In this document: one piece after another, positions 9,037 to 18,220 of the stretch | Numbering within the stretch: the stretch's first letter is position 1 | Layout of the letters: each line of letters starts with the position of its first letter | From: Bacteroidaceae bacterium | Lineage (GTDB): Bacteria; Bacteroidota; Bacteroidia; Bacteroidales; Bacteroidaceae | Direction of reading: 5' to 3' | NCBI GenBank assembly: GCA_017503065.1 | Contig: JAFVTT010000008.1 | Span: forward strand, 1-52,100 | Length of the DNA: 52,100 bases | Made by a program: the position numbers and the translations under genes | Notes under the pieces: model-generated | Databases searched by the model: none | Told to the model about the DNA's origin: nothing | The model's input: only the letters and a program-made list of their open reading frames with translations

Positions 9037-9519
9037 ATGGAAAGGTTATTCATCTTTGCATTGCTTATGACGGCAGCCACAGCAAACATTAAAGCACAGG
9101 AAATATACGATTACCTTCTGGACAAGTCCGAACTGGTCATAAACAATCCTGAAAGTAAAGATTTTGACTTGAAAATTGCACAGTTCAAGGCTACTGCCAT
9201 GCGATACTTCCGCAAGAAAATCATCCTTCAGGAAGGAAGCGTAAGCAGCACATGGCTGGACGAGCAAGCGCTTGCACTGAACGAGTTTGTAACAAATTAT
9301 CTTGTCGAACTATCACAGAACAGCAATGGTTCGAACGAGATACGCAAAAATATAATCATGCGATATTGTAAAGCAAGTGCCAATCATACACTGTTCAATA
9401 ATGTAGATAAGGAGGAAGCAGAATCCTTCATATACGACAAGGGAGGATACACGCCATTCTGCCTGAATACAAACTGGGTTGAAGCTCTTGCAGAAAGCAA
9501 GGATAAAAAGAATAAATAA
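9037..9519 (+). CDS. Secreted protein of unknown function
   Basis: The 160-residue product has a signal peptide (hydrophobic FALLMTAATANIKA, cleavage near AQ). The mature part is predicted mainly helical and rich in charged residues (YDYLLDKSELVINNPESKDF, then FKATAMRYFRKKI), with one Cys in MRYCKAS and another in TPFCLN. I do not recognise a named family. It starts 2 bp after the ABC ATPase stop and ends about 40 bp before hisH, so it is in the same transcription unit. It resembles the many conserved periplasmic hypotheticals of Bacteroidales, but this is an impression, not a match. Confidence 0.7.
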   Translation: MERLFIFALLMTAATANIKAQEIYDYLLDKSELVINNPESKDFDLKIAQFKATAMRYFRKKIILQEGSVSSTWLDEQALALNEFVTNYLVELSQNSNGSNEIRKNIIMRYCKASANHTLFNNVDKEEAESFIYDKGGYTPFCLNTNWVEALAESKDKKNK

Positions 9520-9559
9520 ACACTGTGGTAATTCTATCGAATACTACAAATTTCTGATT

Positions 9560-10153
9560 ATGGACGTAGCTATAGTAAAATACAATGCCGGCAATATCTA
9601 CTCGGTCATCAATGCTCTAAAGCGTTTGGGCATAGAACCTACACTAACGGATAACGCCGAACAACTTGCCAAGGCCGACCGTGTTCTCTTCCCCGGTCAG
9701 GGAGAAGCTAGCACTGCTATGGCATATCTCAAAGAGCATGGTTTAGACCATGTCATAAGAGATCTGCGTCAACCTGTACTGGGCATCTGTATAGGCCAGC
9801 AACTTATGTGCCGCCATAGTGAAGAGGGCAATGCCGACTGCCTAGGCATTTTCCCAATAGATGTTCTCCGCTTCCAACCAGAGAAACACAATGACAAGGT
9901 ACCTCAGATGGGATGGAACAGCATATACCAATTGGAATCCCTCCTATTCAAAGATGTGAAGGACGGCGAATTCATCTATAACGTACACAGCTATTACGTA
10001 CCATACAACAAAAACTATACCATCGCCACTTGCAACTACATTCTACCCTACTCTGCCGCACTGCGTAAAGACAATTTCTATGCCACACAGTTTCATCCCG
10101 AGAAGAGTGGTAGTGTTGGAGAAAGAATCCTGAAAAACTTTCTGGAACTATGA
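9560..10153 (+). CDS. hisH: Imidazole glycerol phosphate synthase, glutaminase subunit HisH
   Basis: A class I glutamine amidotransferase of 197 residues that supplies ammonia to HisF. The nucleophile is C77 in LGICIGQQLMC, and the His and Glu of the triad are H179 and E181 in FHPEKS. The oxyanion-region motif FPGQGEAS is near residue 44-51. I chose the ATG at 9560 because homologues begin at this point; the frame is open further upstream into the preceding gene. It overlaps hisA by 4 bp (ATGA) and heads a hisH-A-F-IE block. hisG, D, C and B are not in this window. Confidence 0.95.
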   Translation: MDVAIVKYNAGNIYSVINALKRLGIEPTLTDNAEQLAKADRVLFPGQGEASTAMAYLKEHGLDHVIRDLRQPVLGICIGQQLMCRHSEEGNADCLGIFPIDVLRFQPEKHNDKVPQMGWNSIYQLESLLFKDVKDGEFIYNVHSYYVPYNKNYTIATCNYILPYSAALRKDNFYATQFHPEKSGSVGERILKNFLEL

Positions 10154-10860
10154 TAGAACTGATACCCGCCATTGACCTGATAGACGGCAAATGCGTGCGT
10201 CTTACCAAAGGGGATTATAACCTGAAGACAATCTATAACGAAGACCCCGTAAACCAGGCCTTGGAGTTCCAACGTCTGGGATTCCGCCGCCTGCACATCG
10301 TTGATTTGGATGGAGCCAAAAGCAAACACATTGTCAACGATGGCGTACTAAAGGCCATTACACAGGCAACGGACCTTATTGTTGACTTTGGAGGAGGCAT
10401 CAAGTCAGAAGATGATATAGAGAAAGCCTTCAAGGCCGGTGCACACATGGTAACGATTGGCAGTGTGGCTGTAACAGAACCGGACATGTTCATGAATTGG
10501 CTCGGCAAATATGGGGCAGAGAAGATAATCCTTGGAGCCGACGTGCGCAACGGCATGGTAAGCATAAACGGATGGAAGGAAGATTCTTCCGAAGAACTCC
10601 TGCCCTTCCTTGAGAAATACATCAGTGCCGGAGTGCGCAACGTACTCTGCACAGAAATCAGCAAGGACGGCACTCTGGCTGGACCTGCCACAGACCTTTA
10701 CCGCAAGGTTATGGAACAATATCCGCATCTGCACCTGATTGCATCAGGCGGAGTATCATGCAATGCCGACATACACCGGCTGCATGAAAACGGAATACCG
10801 GCAGTAGTCTTCGGCAAAGCCTATTACGAAGGAAAAATTGATATCAAGGAACTATGTTAG
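10150..10860 (+). CDS. hisA: ProFAR isomerase HisA
   Basis: The 236-residue TIM barrel catalyses the Amadori rearrangement of ProFAR to PRFAR, the fourth step of histidine synthesis. The catalytic aspartates are D9 (IPAIDLIDG) and D131 (LGADVRNG). Phosphate-binding loops GGGIKSEDD and the late ASGGVS segment are present, as is the internal half-barrel duplication. Its ATG overlaps the hisH stop, and its own stop overlaps the hisF start by 7 bp, so the three genes are tightly coupled. Confidence 0.96.
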   Translation: MIELIPAIDLIDGKCVRLTKGDYNLKTIYNEDPVNQALEFQRLGFRRLHIVDLDGAKSKHIVNDGVLKAITQATDLIVDFGGGIKSEDDIEKAFKAGAHMVTIGSVAVTEPDMFMNWLGKYGAEKIILGADVRNGMVSINGWKEDSSEELLPFLEKYISAGVRNVLCTEISKDGTLAGPATDLYRKVMEQYPHLHLIASGGVSCNADIHRLHENGIPAVVFGKAYYEGKIDIKELC

Positions 10861-11609
10861 CAAAGAGAATCATACCCTGCCTGGATGTCAAGGACGGCAT
10901 GACCGTTAAAGGCACGAACTTTGTCAACCTACGGACCGCAGGAGACCCAGTAGCACTGGGAAAGGCATACAGCGAGAACGGTGCCGACGAACTCTGCTTC
11001 CTTGACATCACTGCCAGTTTCGAGGGACGCAAGACGTTTACTGAAATGGTAAGCCGCGTGGCGCAAGAAATAAACATTCCCTTCACCGTGGGCGGAGGCA
11101 TACAGGAGATACACGATGTGGAGCGTCTGCTGAATGCAGGTGCGGACAAAGTTAGCATCAACTCTGCCGCCATCTACAATCCCTCCCTCATAGATGAAAT
11201 AGCCAAACACTTCGGTTCTCAGGTAATAGTATGTGCCATTGATGCCCATCAGGACCCCGACGGTTGGCACTGCTACACCAAAGGAGGACGCCAACGCCAG
11301 GAACTCGGACTGTTTGATTGGGCACACGAAGTACAGGAGCGTGGCGCTGGAGAAATACTTTTTACCTCAATGGACCACGATGGAGTGAAACAAGGCTTTG
11401 CCAACGAGGCGCTTGCACAACTGGCCGACAACCTGTCTATTCCCATCATTGCCAGTGGTGGTGCCGGACAGATGCATCACTTCCGGGATGCCTTCACCAT
11501 AGGGCATGCCGATGCCGCCCTGGCTGCCAGTGTTTTCCACTTCGGAGAAATTCCAATACCACAACTGAAAGAGTACCTTAAGCAGGAAAACATATCTATC
11601 AGAATATAG
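10854..11609 (+). CDS. hisF: Imidazole glycerol phosphate synthase, cyclase subunit HisF
   Basis: The 251-residue TIM barrel is the synthase partner of HisH and makes imidazole glycerol phosphate and AICAR from PRFAR and ammonia. Catalytic D11 (IPCLDVKDG) and D130 (VCAIDAH) are present, as are the phosphate-binding GGGIQE and IIASGGAG loops. The short segment after D130 ([16 protein letters not shown]) resembles the form seen in other Bacteroidetes. It overlaps hisA by 7 bp and is followed by a 50-bp gap before hisIE. Confidence 0.96.
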   Translation: MLAKRIIPCLDVKDGMTVKGTNFVNLRTAGDPVALGKAYSENGADELCFLDITASFEGRKTFTEMVSRVAQEINIPFTVGGGIQEIHDVERLLNAGADKVSINSAAIYNPSLIDEIAKHFGSQVIVCAIDAHQDPDGWHCYTKGGRQRQELGLFDWAHEVQERGAGEILFTSMDHDGVKQGFANEALAQLADNLSIPIIASGGAGQMHHFRDAFTIGHADAALAASVFHFGEIPIPQLKEYLKQENISIRI

Positions 11610-11659
11610 AACGACAACTACAGATATATAATACTCAACACTACACCATAACGTCAATC

Positions 11660-12304
11660 ATGAAAATAGATTTCGATAAAATGCAGGGACTTGTACCTGC
11701 CATCATACAGGATGCCGACACCAAACAGGTACTGATGCTCGGTTACATGAACCAGCAGGCATACGACCTTACGGTAATGACCGGCAAGGTTACCTTTTGG
11801 AGCCGCACGCGCAAGACCACATGGACAAAGGGCGAGACAAGCGGCAATTACCTGCATGTAGTAGACATAAAGAACGATTGCGACAACGACACACTGCTCA
11901 TACGCGTTCATCCCGCAGGCCCCGTCTGCCACACCGGCACAGATACATGTTGGGGGGAGAAGAACGAGGCTGTGTACCAGGCACCCAAGCCTACCGAAGG
12001 AAATCCCCTACTCTTCCTCAGCGAACTTCAAGACTTCATAGAAGAGCGCCATCGCCAGATGCCGGAAGGTTCATATACCACCTCGCTTTTCCGCGACGGT
12101 CTGAACCGCATGGCACAGAAAGTGGGGGAAGAGGCTCTGGAACTGGTCATCGAGGCAGTAAACGGTACTGACGAACGTATGATATACGAAGGTTCAGACA
12201 TGCTATACCACCTCCTTGTGCTTATGACCAGCAAAGGTCTGCGCATAGAACAGATGGCACAGGAACTGATGGAACGCCACAATCCCAACTGGAAAAAACA
12301 CTAA
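11660..12304 (+). CDS. hisIE: Bifunctional PR-AMP cyclohydrolase / PR-ATP pyrophosphatase HisIE
   Basis: A fused 214-residue enzyme for steps 2 and 3 of histidine synthesis. The N-terminal HisI domain (about 1-110) has VTFWSRTRKTTWTKGETSGN, the acidic metal site KNDCDNDTLL and the metal cysteines in VCHTGTDTCW. The C-terminal HisE domain (about 115-214) is the helical MazG-like fold with GSYTTSLF, KVGEEALELVIEA and EGSDMLYHLLVL. HisIE fusion is usual in Bacteroidetes. It ends 67 bp before the ftsE-like gene, with no terminator seen between them. Confidence 0.95.
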   Translation: MKIDFDKMQGLVPAIIQDADTKQVLMLGYMNQQAYDLTVMTGKVTFWSRTRKTTWTKGETSGNYLHVVDIKNDCDNDTLLIRVHPAGPVCHTGTDTCWGEKNEAVYQAPKPTEGNPLLFLSELQDFIEERHRQMPEGSYTTSLFRDGLNRMAQKVGEEALELVIEAVNGTDERMIYEGSDMLYHLLVLMTSKGLRIEQMAQELMERHNPNWKKH

Positions 12305-12371
12305 TACGCCATACCACACACAGCCACATTACGACTGAGTGCATGGCATTGCCCATAGAGACTCACACAAG

Positions 12372-13034
12372 ATGACCATAAACTACACCGAAGTTCACCT
12401 ACGCCACGAGAAAAGGACCATATTGTCAGGTGTCAACCTGTCAGCACAGCCCGGTGACATGATATACCTGACGGGACTCGTAGGTAGCGGCAAAAGCACC
12501 CTACTTTCCAGCATGTATGGCGATACGCCCATATACAACGGCCGGGGCATGATTCTGGGACACGACATGCGACGCATCAAAAGCGGCAAACTACAATACC
12601 TGCGCCGACAGATAGGCATAGTGCATCAGGAACTGCGCTTGCTTCCTGACCGCACAATATACGAGAACCTCGACTTTGTTCTATGTGCTACAGACTGGAA
12701 CAAGAAGAACCTGCGTCGGGAACGTATAGAGGAAGTGCTGAACTGGGTGAAACTGCCAGACACGGCCAAATGTTATCCGCATGAACTATCCGGAGGACAG
12801 AAACAATGCATATGCATAGCACGTGCCATACTGAACCATCCCGAGCTGATCCTTGCCGACGAACCTACCGGACAATTAGACAGCGAAAACGGTGAGCGTG
12901 TCATGGCACTGCTGGACGAAGTACGCAGACAGGCCGGAAGCACAGTGGTCGTCTCTACTCACAACCTCCAGTGGCCAGACATCTTCCCAGGCACGGTATA
13001 TGTATGCGAGAACGAGACACTGACTAAGAAATAG
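12372..13034 (+). CDS. ftsE: FtsE-like cell-division ABC ATPase
   Basis: The 220-residue single ABC ATPase has Walker A GLVGSGKST (35-43), the Q-loop in IGIVHQELRLLPDRTIYENL, signature LSGGQKQ and Walker B LILADEPTGQLD. The LLPDRTIYENL segment after the Q-loop is characteristic of FtsE, which with the membrane protein FtsX controls periplasmic peptidoglycan hydrolases during division. No ftsX is adjacent, so the partner must lie elsewhere. A LolD-type lipoprotein-export ATPase is the main alternative. I used the ATG at 12372, since family members begin about ten residues before the I-L-S-G-V strand. It sits between hisIE and lysC. Confidence 0.82.
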   Translation: MTINYTEVHLRHEKRTILSGVNLSAQPGDMIYLTGLVGSGKSTLLSSMYGDTPIYNGRGMILGHDMRRIKSGKLQYLRRQIGIVHQELRLLPDRTIYENLDFVLCATDWNKKNLRRERIEEVLNWVKLPDTAKCYPHELSGGQKQCICIARAILNHPELILADEPTGQLDSENGERVMALLDEVRRQAGSTVVVSTHNLQWPDIFPGTVYVCENETLTKK

Positions 13035-13060
13035 ATAACAATATAACATACACTACACAA

Positions 13061-14374
13061 ATGAAAGTACTTAAATTCGGTGGCACCAGCGTAGGTTCAC
13101 CAGAACGCATGAAAGACGTCTGCCAACTCTTCACCGCAGACGGAGAACAGAAGGTGGTAGTACTCTCTGCCATGAGCGGAACCACCAATTCCCTAGTGGA
13201 AATATCTGATTACCTCTACAAAAAGAACCCCGAAGGCGCAAGCACCATCATCAACCAGCTCGAGCGCAAATACATGGGGCATGTGGAAGAACTCTATCAA
13301 ACCGAGGAGTGGAAAGAAAAGACCCGTATCTTCCTGAAGGAGCAGTTCCGCTACCTGCGCAGTTTCACAAAGACTCATTTCACCTCCTTCGAGGAGAAGG
13401 TTATCCTGGCGGAAGGCGAAATCATCTCCACCAACATGGTGACAAACTACCTGCTGGAATGTGGTATCAATGCCATTCTGCTTCCTGCTCTGGAAATGAT
13501 ACGTACGGACAAGAATGCAGAACCCGACTTCCGCTACATCACAGAGAAGTGCATTCACTACATGAACGAGAACCCCGGTTATCAGATCTACATCACGCAG
13601 GGTTTCATCTGCCGTAACGCCTATGGCGAGGTGGACAACCTGCTGCGTGGCGGTTCGGACTACACGGCATGCCTGATAGGTGCCGCCCTGCAGGCCGAAG
13701 AGATACAGATATGGACAGACATCGACGGTATGCACAACAACGACCCTCGCTTCGTGGAGGGGACACATCCTGTGCGCCAGCTGCACTTTGCCGAGGCTGC
13801 GGAACTGGCATACTTCGGTGCCAAAATCCTGCACCCCACCTGCATACAGCCTGCCAAGTTCTCTGGCGTGCCCGTGCGACTGCTCAATACCATGGCCCCT
13901 GAAGCTCCAGGCACTATCATCAACAATGACTTCTACGAAGGAAAGATCAAGGCTGTGGCAGCACGCGACGGCAATACCTGCATCCGCATCAACTCCTCAC
14001 GCATGCTCCTTGCCTACGGGTTCCTACGCAAGGTGTTCGAAATCTTCGAGACATACCGCACAAGCATAGACATGATATGCACCAGCGAAGTGGGTGTAAG
14101 CCTCACTATCGACAATACCTCACATCTGGCAGACATCGTTTCCGAACTGAAGAAGTACGGTACAGTGTCCTGCGAGGAGAACATGTGCATCATCTGCGTG
14201 GTGGGCGACCTGCGTCCCGAGAACTGCGGTTTCGAGAGCATCGCCTGCGATGCCCTGCGTGACATTCCCGTGCGGATGATTTCATACGGCGGCAGCAACC
14301 ACAACATTTCCTTCCTCGTCAAGGCCGAGGACAAGCAGCGTACGCTCCAGGCCCTCCAGAAGACTTTGTTTTGA
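13061..14374 (+). CDS. lysC: Aspartate kinase, monofunctional
   Basis: The 437-residue enzyme phosphorylates aspartate, the first step toward lysine, threonine and methionine. The N-terminus KFGGTSVGSPERM is the signature of the amino-acid kinase domain. The catalytic domain continues through ITQGFICRN, LLRGGSDYTA and the ILHPTCIQPAK region. The C-terminal 130 residues form two ACT regulatory domains (TCIRINSSRM, then SEVGVSLTIDNTSHL), so feedback inhibition is likely. There is no homoserine dehydrogenase domain. It is followed by an intergenic hairpin and lysA; the pairing points to lysine or diaminopimelate supply. Confidence 0.95.
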   Translation: MKVLKFGGTSVGSPERMKDVCQLFTADGEQKVVVLSAMSGTTNSLVEISDYLYKKNPEGASTIINQLERKYMGHVEELYQTEEWKEKTRIFLKEQFRYLRSFTKTHFTSFEEKVILAEGEIISTNMVTNYLLECGINAILLPALEMIRTDKNAEPDFRYITEKCIHYMNENPGYQIYITQGFICRNAYGEVDNLLRGGSDYTACLIGAALQAEEIQIWTDIDGMHNNDPRFVEGTHPVRQLHFAEAAELAYFGAKILHPTCIQPAKFSGVPVRLLNTMAPEAPGTIINNDFYEGKIKAVAARDGNTCIRINSSRMLLAYGFLRKVFEIFETYRTSIDMICTSEVGVSLTIDNTSHLADIVSELKKYGTVSCEENMCIICVVGDLRPENCGFESIACDALRDIPVRMISYGGSNHNISFLVKAEDKQRTLQALQKTLF

Positions 14375-14381
14375 CGACATA

Positions 14382-14420
14382 TTGCCGTAGGCAGGACAAA
14401 AAGGCACCTGCCTGCGGCAA
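14382..14420 (+). terminator. Intercistronic hairpin between lysC and lysA
   Basis: A 14-bp stem (TTGCCGTAGGCAGG with CCTGCCTGCGGCAA, one G-T pair) has an 11-nt A-rich loop and fills most of the 70-bp gap. No T-run follows, so it may be a weak terminator, an mRNA-processing or stability element, or an attenuator that lowers lysA relative to lysC. It is not a lysine riboswitch (far too small). Confidence 0.45.
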
Positions 14421-14444
14421 ATACTTTACTATAACGAACACAAC

Positions 14445-15599
14445 ATGTTTCCCATAGAAGAATTCAAGAAACTCCGCACCCCCTTCTACTACTACGACAC
14501 CGACCTTCTCAGGCAGACACTAAAGGAGATACGTGCCAACACCGACCCCTGCATGCATGTTCACTATGCCGTCAAGGCATGTGCCAACCCCAAGGTTCTG
14601 GGTATCATTGCCGCAGAAGGCTTCGGCGCCGACTGTGTAAGCGGTGGAGAGATACAGGCTGCACTTAATGCAGGTTTCCCTGCCGACAGGATAGTATATG
14701 CCGGAGTGGGAAAGAGCGATTGGGAGATAGAATTAGGTCTTGACGCCGGAATCTTCTCCTTCAATGTAGAGAGCATACCGGAACTGGAAGTCATAAACCA
14801 TCTGGCCGTACTCAAAGGCAAGAAGGCACGCATAGCCCTGCGCATCAACCCCAATGTTGGAGCACACACGCATGCCAACATCACAACAGGTCTGGCCGAG
14901 AACAAGTTCGGCATAGACATGCAGGACATGGAACATGTCATCTCCGTTGCCAACAGCATGGAGGGTATAGAATTCATTGGCCTACACTTCCACATCGGAA
15001 GCCAAATTCTGGAGATGGACGACTTCGCTGCTCTCTCCCATCGCATCAACAAGATACAGGACCGTCTGGAGACTGCTGGCATTTCCACCGTAAGCAACAT
15101 CAACGTGGGTGGCGGTTTGGGCATAGACTACCTGCAACCTGACCACAATCCCATCCCCGACTTCCGTTCCTATTTCAGCACATACCGCAAGAACCTCCGT
15201 CTGCGCCCCGGCCAGCAACTGCACTTTGAACTGGGCCGTGCCATCGTCGGCCAGTGCGGTACGCTTGTCGCGCGCGTATTATATATAAAGAGTAATCCGA
15301 TAAAGAACTTCTGTATAGTAGATGCGGGCATGACAGACCTTATCCGCCCTGCCCTCTACGATGCATACCATCATATAGAGAACCTTACGGCAGAATCTCC
15401 CTCCGACTACATAACCTACGATGTTGTCGGACCTATCTGCGAGAGCAGTGATGTCTTCATTAAGAACTACGGCTTGCCCCACACCAAACGCGGCGACCTC
15501 ATAGCCTTCCGTTCTGCCGGTGCATACGGCGAGATAATGGCTTCCGGTTATAACTGCAGACCACTACCCTTGGGATACACCACAGAAGACTTGAAATGA
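14445..15599 (+). CDS. lysA: Diaminopimelate decarboxylase
   Basis: The 384-residue enzyme is a fold-type III PLP decarboxylase that converts meso-diaminopimelate to lysine. The PLP lysine is in HYAVKACANPKV (about residue 44). Other family motifs are FGADCVSGGEI, GLHFHIGSQI, NVGGGLGIDY, ELGRAIVGQ, and the substrate and dimer-interface segments GPICESSDVF and SAGAYGEIMAS. The length fits the short LysA class found in Bacteroidetes. Its stop overlaps the next gene's ATG by 4 bp. Confidence 0.95.
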   Translation: MFPIEEFKKLRTPFYYYDTDLLRQTLKEIRANTDPCMHVHYAVKACANPKVLGIIAAEGFGADCVSGGEIQAALNAGFPADRIVYAGVGKSDWEIELGLDAGIFSFNVESIPELEVINHLAVLKGKKARIALRINPNVGAHTHANITTGLAENKFGIDMQDMEHVISVANSMEGIEFIGLHFHIGSQILEMDDFAALSHRINKIQDRLETAGISTVSNINVGGGLGIDYLQPDHNPIPDFRSYFSTYRKNLRLRPGQQLHFELGRAIVGQCGTLVARVLYIKSNPIKNFCIVDAGMTDLIRPALYDAYHHIENLTAESPSDYITYDVVGPICESSDVFIKNYGLPHTKRGDLIAFRSAGAYGEIMASGYNCRPLPLGYTTEDLK

Positions 15600-16447
15600 C
15601 AAGCCTGCTTATCATAGCGCACGAAGAACAGGAGAAACTCTCCATACATCTACCTGCCCTGCTCTCGCAAGAAGGGACAGAGTATGAAGTGGTAGTTGTG
15701 GACATGAACAGCGAGGACGATACCCTGGAACTGCTTAAATCTCTGGAACAAAAGCACCATTGTATCAAGCATCTGTCTCTGCCTCCCACTGCACGCGACA
15801 TCAGCCGCGAACGCCTTGCCCTGCATCTGGGCATGAGAGCTACAATCTACGGGCGTGTCCTCGTCATCAATGCCAGCATGGAAATTCCAAGTCCTCATTG
15901 GCTGGCAGACATAGAAAGCAGATGGCGCCCGGATTGCGACATTATGCTTATACCCACCATGAGGACGAGAAACAAGAAGTTGGGCGACTATCTGACCGCA
16001 GGACACGAAGCATGGCGCAACAGGCTTTACCGAAAGCAAGCATTGGCAAACAGACTTTTCCGTTCCAGCTCGGCAATAGTGGGAGTGAACAAGGAAATTT
16101 TCCTTACCCACAAATCCCCAGCCAAACACCTTGCGCTGAAGACCGGCACACTGGACATCTTCGTTTCCCATGCCGCCAGCAGATACAACACCATTCTTCT
16201 GGAAGAGGAGGAACTGTATCCGACAGAAGATAACATCAAGTTCTCTCGTCTATGGCGGCAAAAACGCCTGTTTGATGTGGAAACTCGCCAGCATCTCAAA
16301 AGCTGTTTCAGAAGGCATCTCACCTACATTGCATACTGCTTTGCTACCATACACAAAGGGGCCATAGCATACTCCATGCTCGACATCTACGACTACCTGC
16401 GCTGGGTGTTGACAAGAAAGAAAACATTTACTAAGAAACACTATTAG
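15596..16447 (+). CDS. Family 2 glycosyltransferase-like protein
   Basis: The 283-residue protein begins with a GT-A type nucleotide-binding half (SLLIIAHEEQEKLSIHLPAL, then YEVVVVDMNSEDDTLELLKSL), as in GT2 enzymes. The usual DxD metal motif, expected at the end of the fourth strand, reads INASMEIPSPHWL here. The metal ligands look changed and catalysis is uncertain. The remainder is rich in Arg/Lys and aromatic residues (HEAWRNRLYRKQALANRLFR) and ends basic; no clear membrane span is seen. It is coupled to lysA by an ATGA overlap and is 17 bp from the dedA gene, so it may work in envelope glycan synthesis. The acceptor is unknown. Confidence 0.65.
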   Translation: MTSLLIIAHEEQEKLSIHLPALLSQEGTEYEVVVVDMNSEDDTLELLKSLEQKHHCIKHLSLPPTARDISRERLALHLGMRATIYGRVLVINASMEIPSPHWLADIESRWRPDCDIMLIPTMRTRNKKLGDYLTAGHEAWRNRLYRKQALANRLFRSSSAIVGVNKEIFLTHKSPAKHLALKTGTLDIFVSHAASRYNTILLEEEELYPTEDNIKFSRLWRQKRLFDVETRQHLKSCFRRHLTYIAYCFATIHKGAIAYSMLDIYDYLRWVLTRKKTFTKKHY

Positions 16448-16464
16448 AACAAGAATATAAGTTT

Positions 16465-17274
16465 ATGAAGAAAACCATTCATGCCATTGCATTATCACTG
16501 ACACTCTGTCTAAGCATAATTCCCGTTTCGGCCCAGGATTGTATTCCTGCCACCAAACTTGTTCCTGCCACAGTTATAGCCACAGAACCAACACCAGAAA
16601 GTACAGATATAATTTCTACTGAGGAGCAAAGCACAATGGAACGCCTCACAGCCTTCTGCCTTGACAACCTGAACTATGGTACCGTCGCCCTCTTCATGGC
16701 CATAGAAAGTTCTTTCATACCCTTCCCCTCCGAGGCCGTTGTCCCCCCTGCCGCATGGAAGGCAACAGTAACGGGAAGCATGAATATATTCCTTGTTGTC
16801 ATCTTCGCCACATTAGGTGCAATCATAGGAGCGCTGTTCAATTATTTCCTCGCCCTTTGGTTAGGCCGTCCCATTGTCTACAAGTTTGCAAACAGCCGCA
16901 TCGGCCACATGTGCCTTATTGACGAAGAGAAGGTAAAGTATGCCGAAAAGTATTTCGACGAGCATGGTGCCGTATCTACCATCATCGGCCGTCTCGTCCC
17001 TGCCGTGCGCCAACTCATCTCCATTCCTGCCGGTCTTGCACGCATGGGTCTTGGCCGCTTCCTGCTCTACACCACCATTGGCGCCGGAGCATGGAACATC
17101 ATCCTGGCCATCCTTGGATACTGGATGTCCAAGATACCTGGCATGGACAGTGAAGAAGCTGTTATGGCAGCAGTAAAGGAGCACAGCACCGTCATCGGTT
17201 ACGTATTCTTTGCCCTTGCCGCCTTCATAATCGTTTTCCTTGTATACAAAGGAAGTAAAGGTGGTAAAAAATAA
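16465..17274 (+). CDS. DedA-family inner-membrane protein with signal-like N-terminus
   Basis: The 269-residue protein has an N-terminal hydrophobic signal ending VSAQ, a short Thr/Pro/Ser linker, and then the DedA (SNARE-associated, VTT) domain. The key family motifs are ESSFIPFPSEAVVPPA in the first re-entrant loop and GRLVPAVRQLISIPAG in the second, and there are about four further hydrophobic helices. DedA proteins act in lipid-carrier (undecaprenyl phosphate or phospholipid) flipping and membrane homeostasis. The cleavable signal is an addition compared with E. coli DedA. It follows the GT2-like gene by 17 bp and is the last gene of the + strand run before a hairpin. Confidence 0.88.
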   Translation: MKKTIHAIALSLTLCLSIIPVSAQDCIPATKLVPATVIATEPTPESTDIISTEEQSTMERLTAFCLDNLNYGTVALFMAIESSFIPFPSEAVVPPAAWKATVTGSMNIFLVVIFATLGAIIGALFNYFLALWLGRPIVYKFANSRIGHMCLIDEEKVKYAEKYFDEHGAVSTIIGRLVPAVRQLISIPAGLARMGLGRFLLYTTIGAGAWNIILAILGYWMSKIPGMDSEEAVMAAVKEHSTVIGYVFFALAAFIIVFLVYKGSKGGKK

Positions 17275-17366
17275 AACAGCAATTTGTCTTTTTATACGTT
17301 TGAACAATTTATTACCATCCCTCAATTATTACTAACTGAGAACTATATAAAATTAGTTGCTCAATA

Positions 17367-17399
17367 AAATAACGTGAGTTAAACGAATTCACGTTATTT
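17367..17399 (+). terminator. Hairpin downstream of the dedA gene, probable terminator
   Basis: An 11-bp perfect stem (AAATAACGTGA with TCACGTTATTT) has an 11-nt loop, and its right arm ends in a T-rich run. It is 93 bp after the dedA stop and only 13 bp before the flavodoxin-family ATG, so that gene has no obvious promoter of its own. Confidence 0.5.
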
Positions 17400-17412
17400 A
17401 CAAGAATTGACA

Positions 17413-18149
17413 ATGAAGAGGATAGTAATCATCGATGGAGGACCGCGAAAGAACATGAACACCGCCAAGTTGTTGCAGAGTTTTGCCGAAGGCGCCAAAT
17501 CGGCGGGTGGCGACATTGAGGTAAAGACAGTATGGCTTTACGACATTGACTACAGGGGGTACATGTCCTGTATGGCCTGCAAGTTGAAGGGCAAGGCTTC
17601 AAATATCTGCCGCTTCAAGGATGCGCTTGCTCCAGTTCTGGAGGAGATTGCTCAGGCGGATGGACTTGTGCTCGGTTCGCCTATCTTTTTCGGTGAGGTG
17701 ACGGGACAGATGCGTGCCTTCCTGGAACGTCTGGCATTCCCATGGCTCTCGTACAACGACTACAGCCTGACGGCTCCCAAGCGTATGCCAGTGATGCTCG
17801 TAGAGACGATGAACAGTACGCCCGACCGCAACAACAGCAAGCACTTCGGCACGATGGAATGGTGCATCACCTCTGCCCTTGGCGAACCCGAACGCATCAT
17901 TGGAACAACACTTGCCAAATGGCAAAATACGGCAAATACAAACTGGGCTATTTCTCCGTAGAGGCAAAGCACTCCCGGGAGGAGGACTTGCAAAAGGCCA
18001 TAAAAGAAACTGTAAATGACGAACTGAAGAATATTGCTCAGATCGAACACTCCAGACACAGATGCTTCGACAATTTTATCGTAAACATATTGAGAGCAGC
18101 ATATTGTATGTTTCCGAAAAACGTGTATCTATGTAGAAAGAGCCATTGA
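17413..18149 (+). pseudogene. Flavodoxin-family NAD(P)H:FMN reductase, frameshifted
   Basis: From the ATG at 17413 the protein has the flavodoxin-like start KRIVIIDGGPRKNMNTAKLL, the CMACK cysteine pair after the second strand, [20 protein letters not shown] and [11 protein letters not shown]. After IIGT the reading frame (codons starting at 17413) ends at a stop at 17959-17961 with an unrelated tail. In the next frame the expected C-terminus continues at once ([20 protein letters not shown], then [10 protein letters not shown]) and runs to 18149. Loss of one base near 17900-17912 (GGAACAACAC) accounts for this. The restored product would bind FMN and reduce quinones or similar substrates. 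The extra residues after QKAIKE are longer than the family norm. A sequencing error would give the same picture. Confidence 0.65.
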
Positions 18150-18220
18150 TTCCCAATTGACACTATTTTAATTTCGTTGAACTCACATTAAAATACAAGA
18201 ATCCTAAAATCTGCGTTTAT

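Noticed and set aside
14375..14444. A lysine riboswitch before lysA
   Set aside because: The gap is only 70 bp and holds one simple hairpin. The lysine riboswitch needs roughly 170 nt with five helices.
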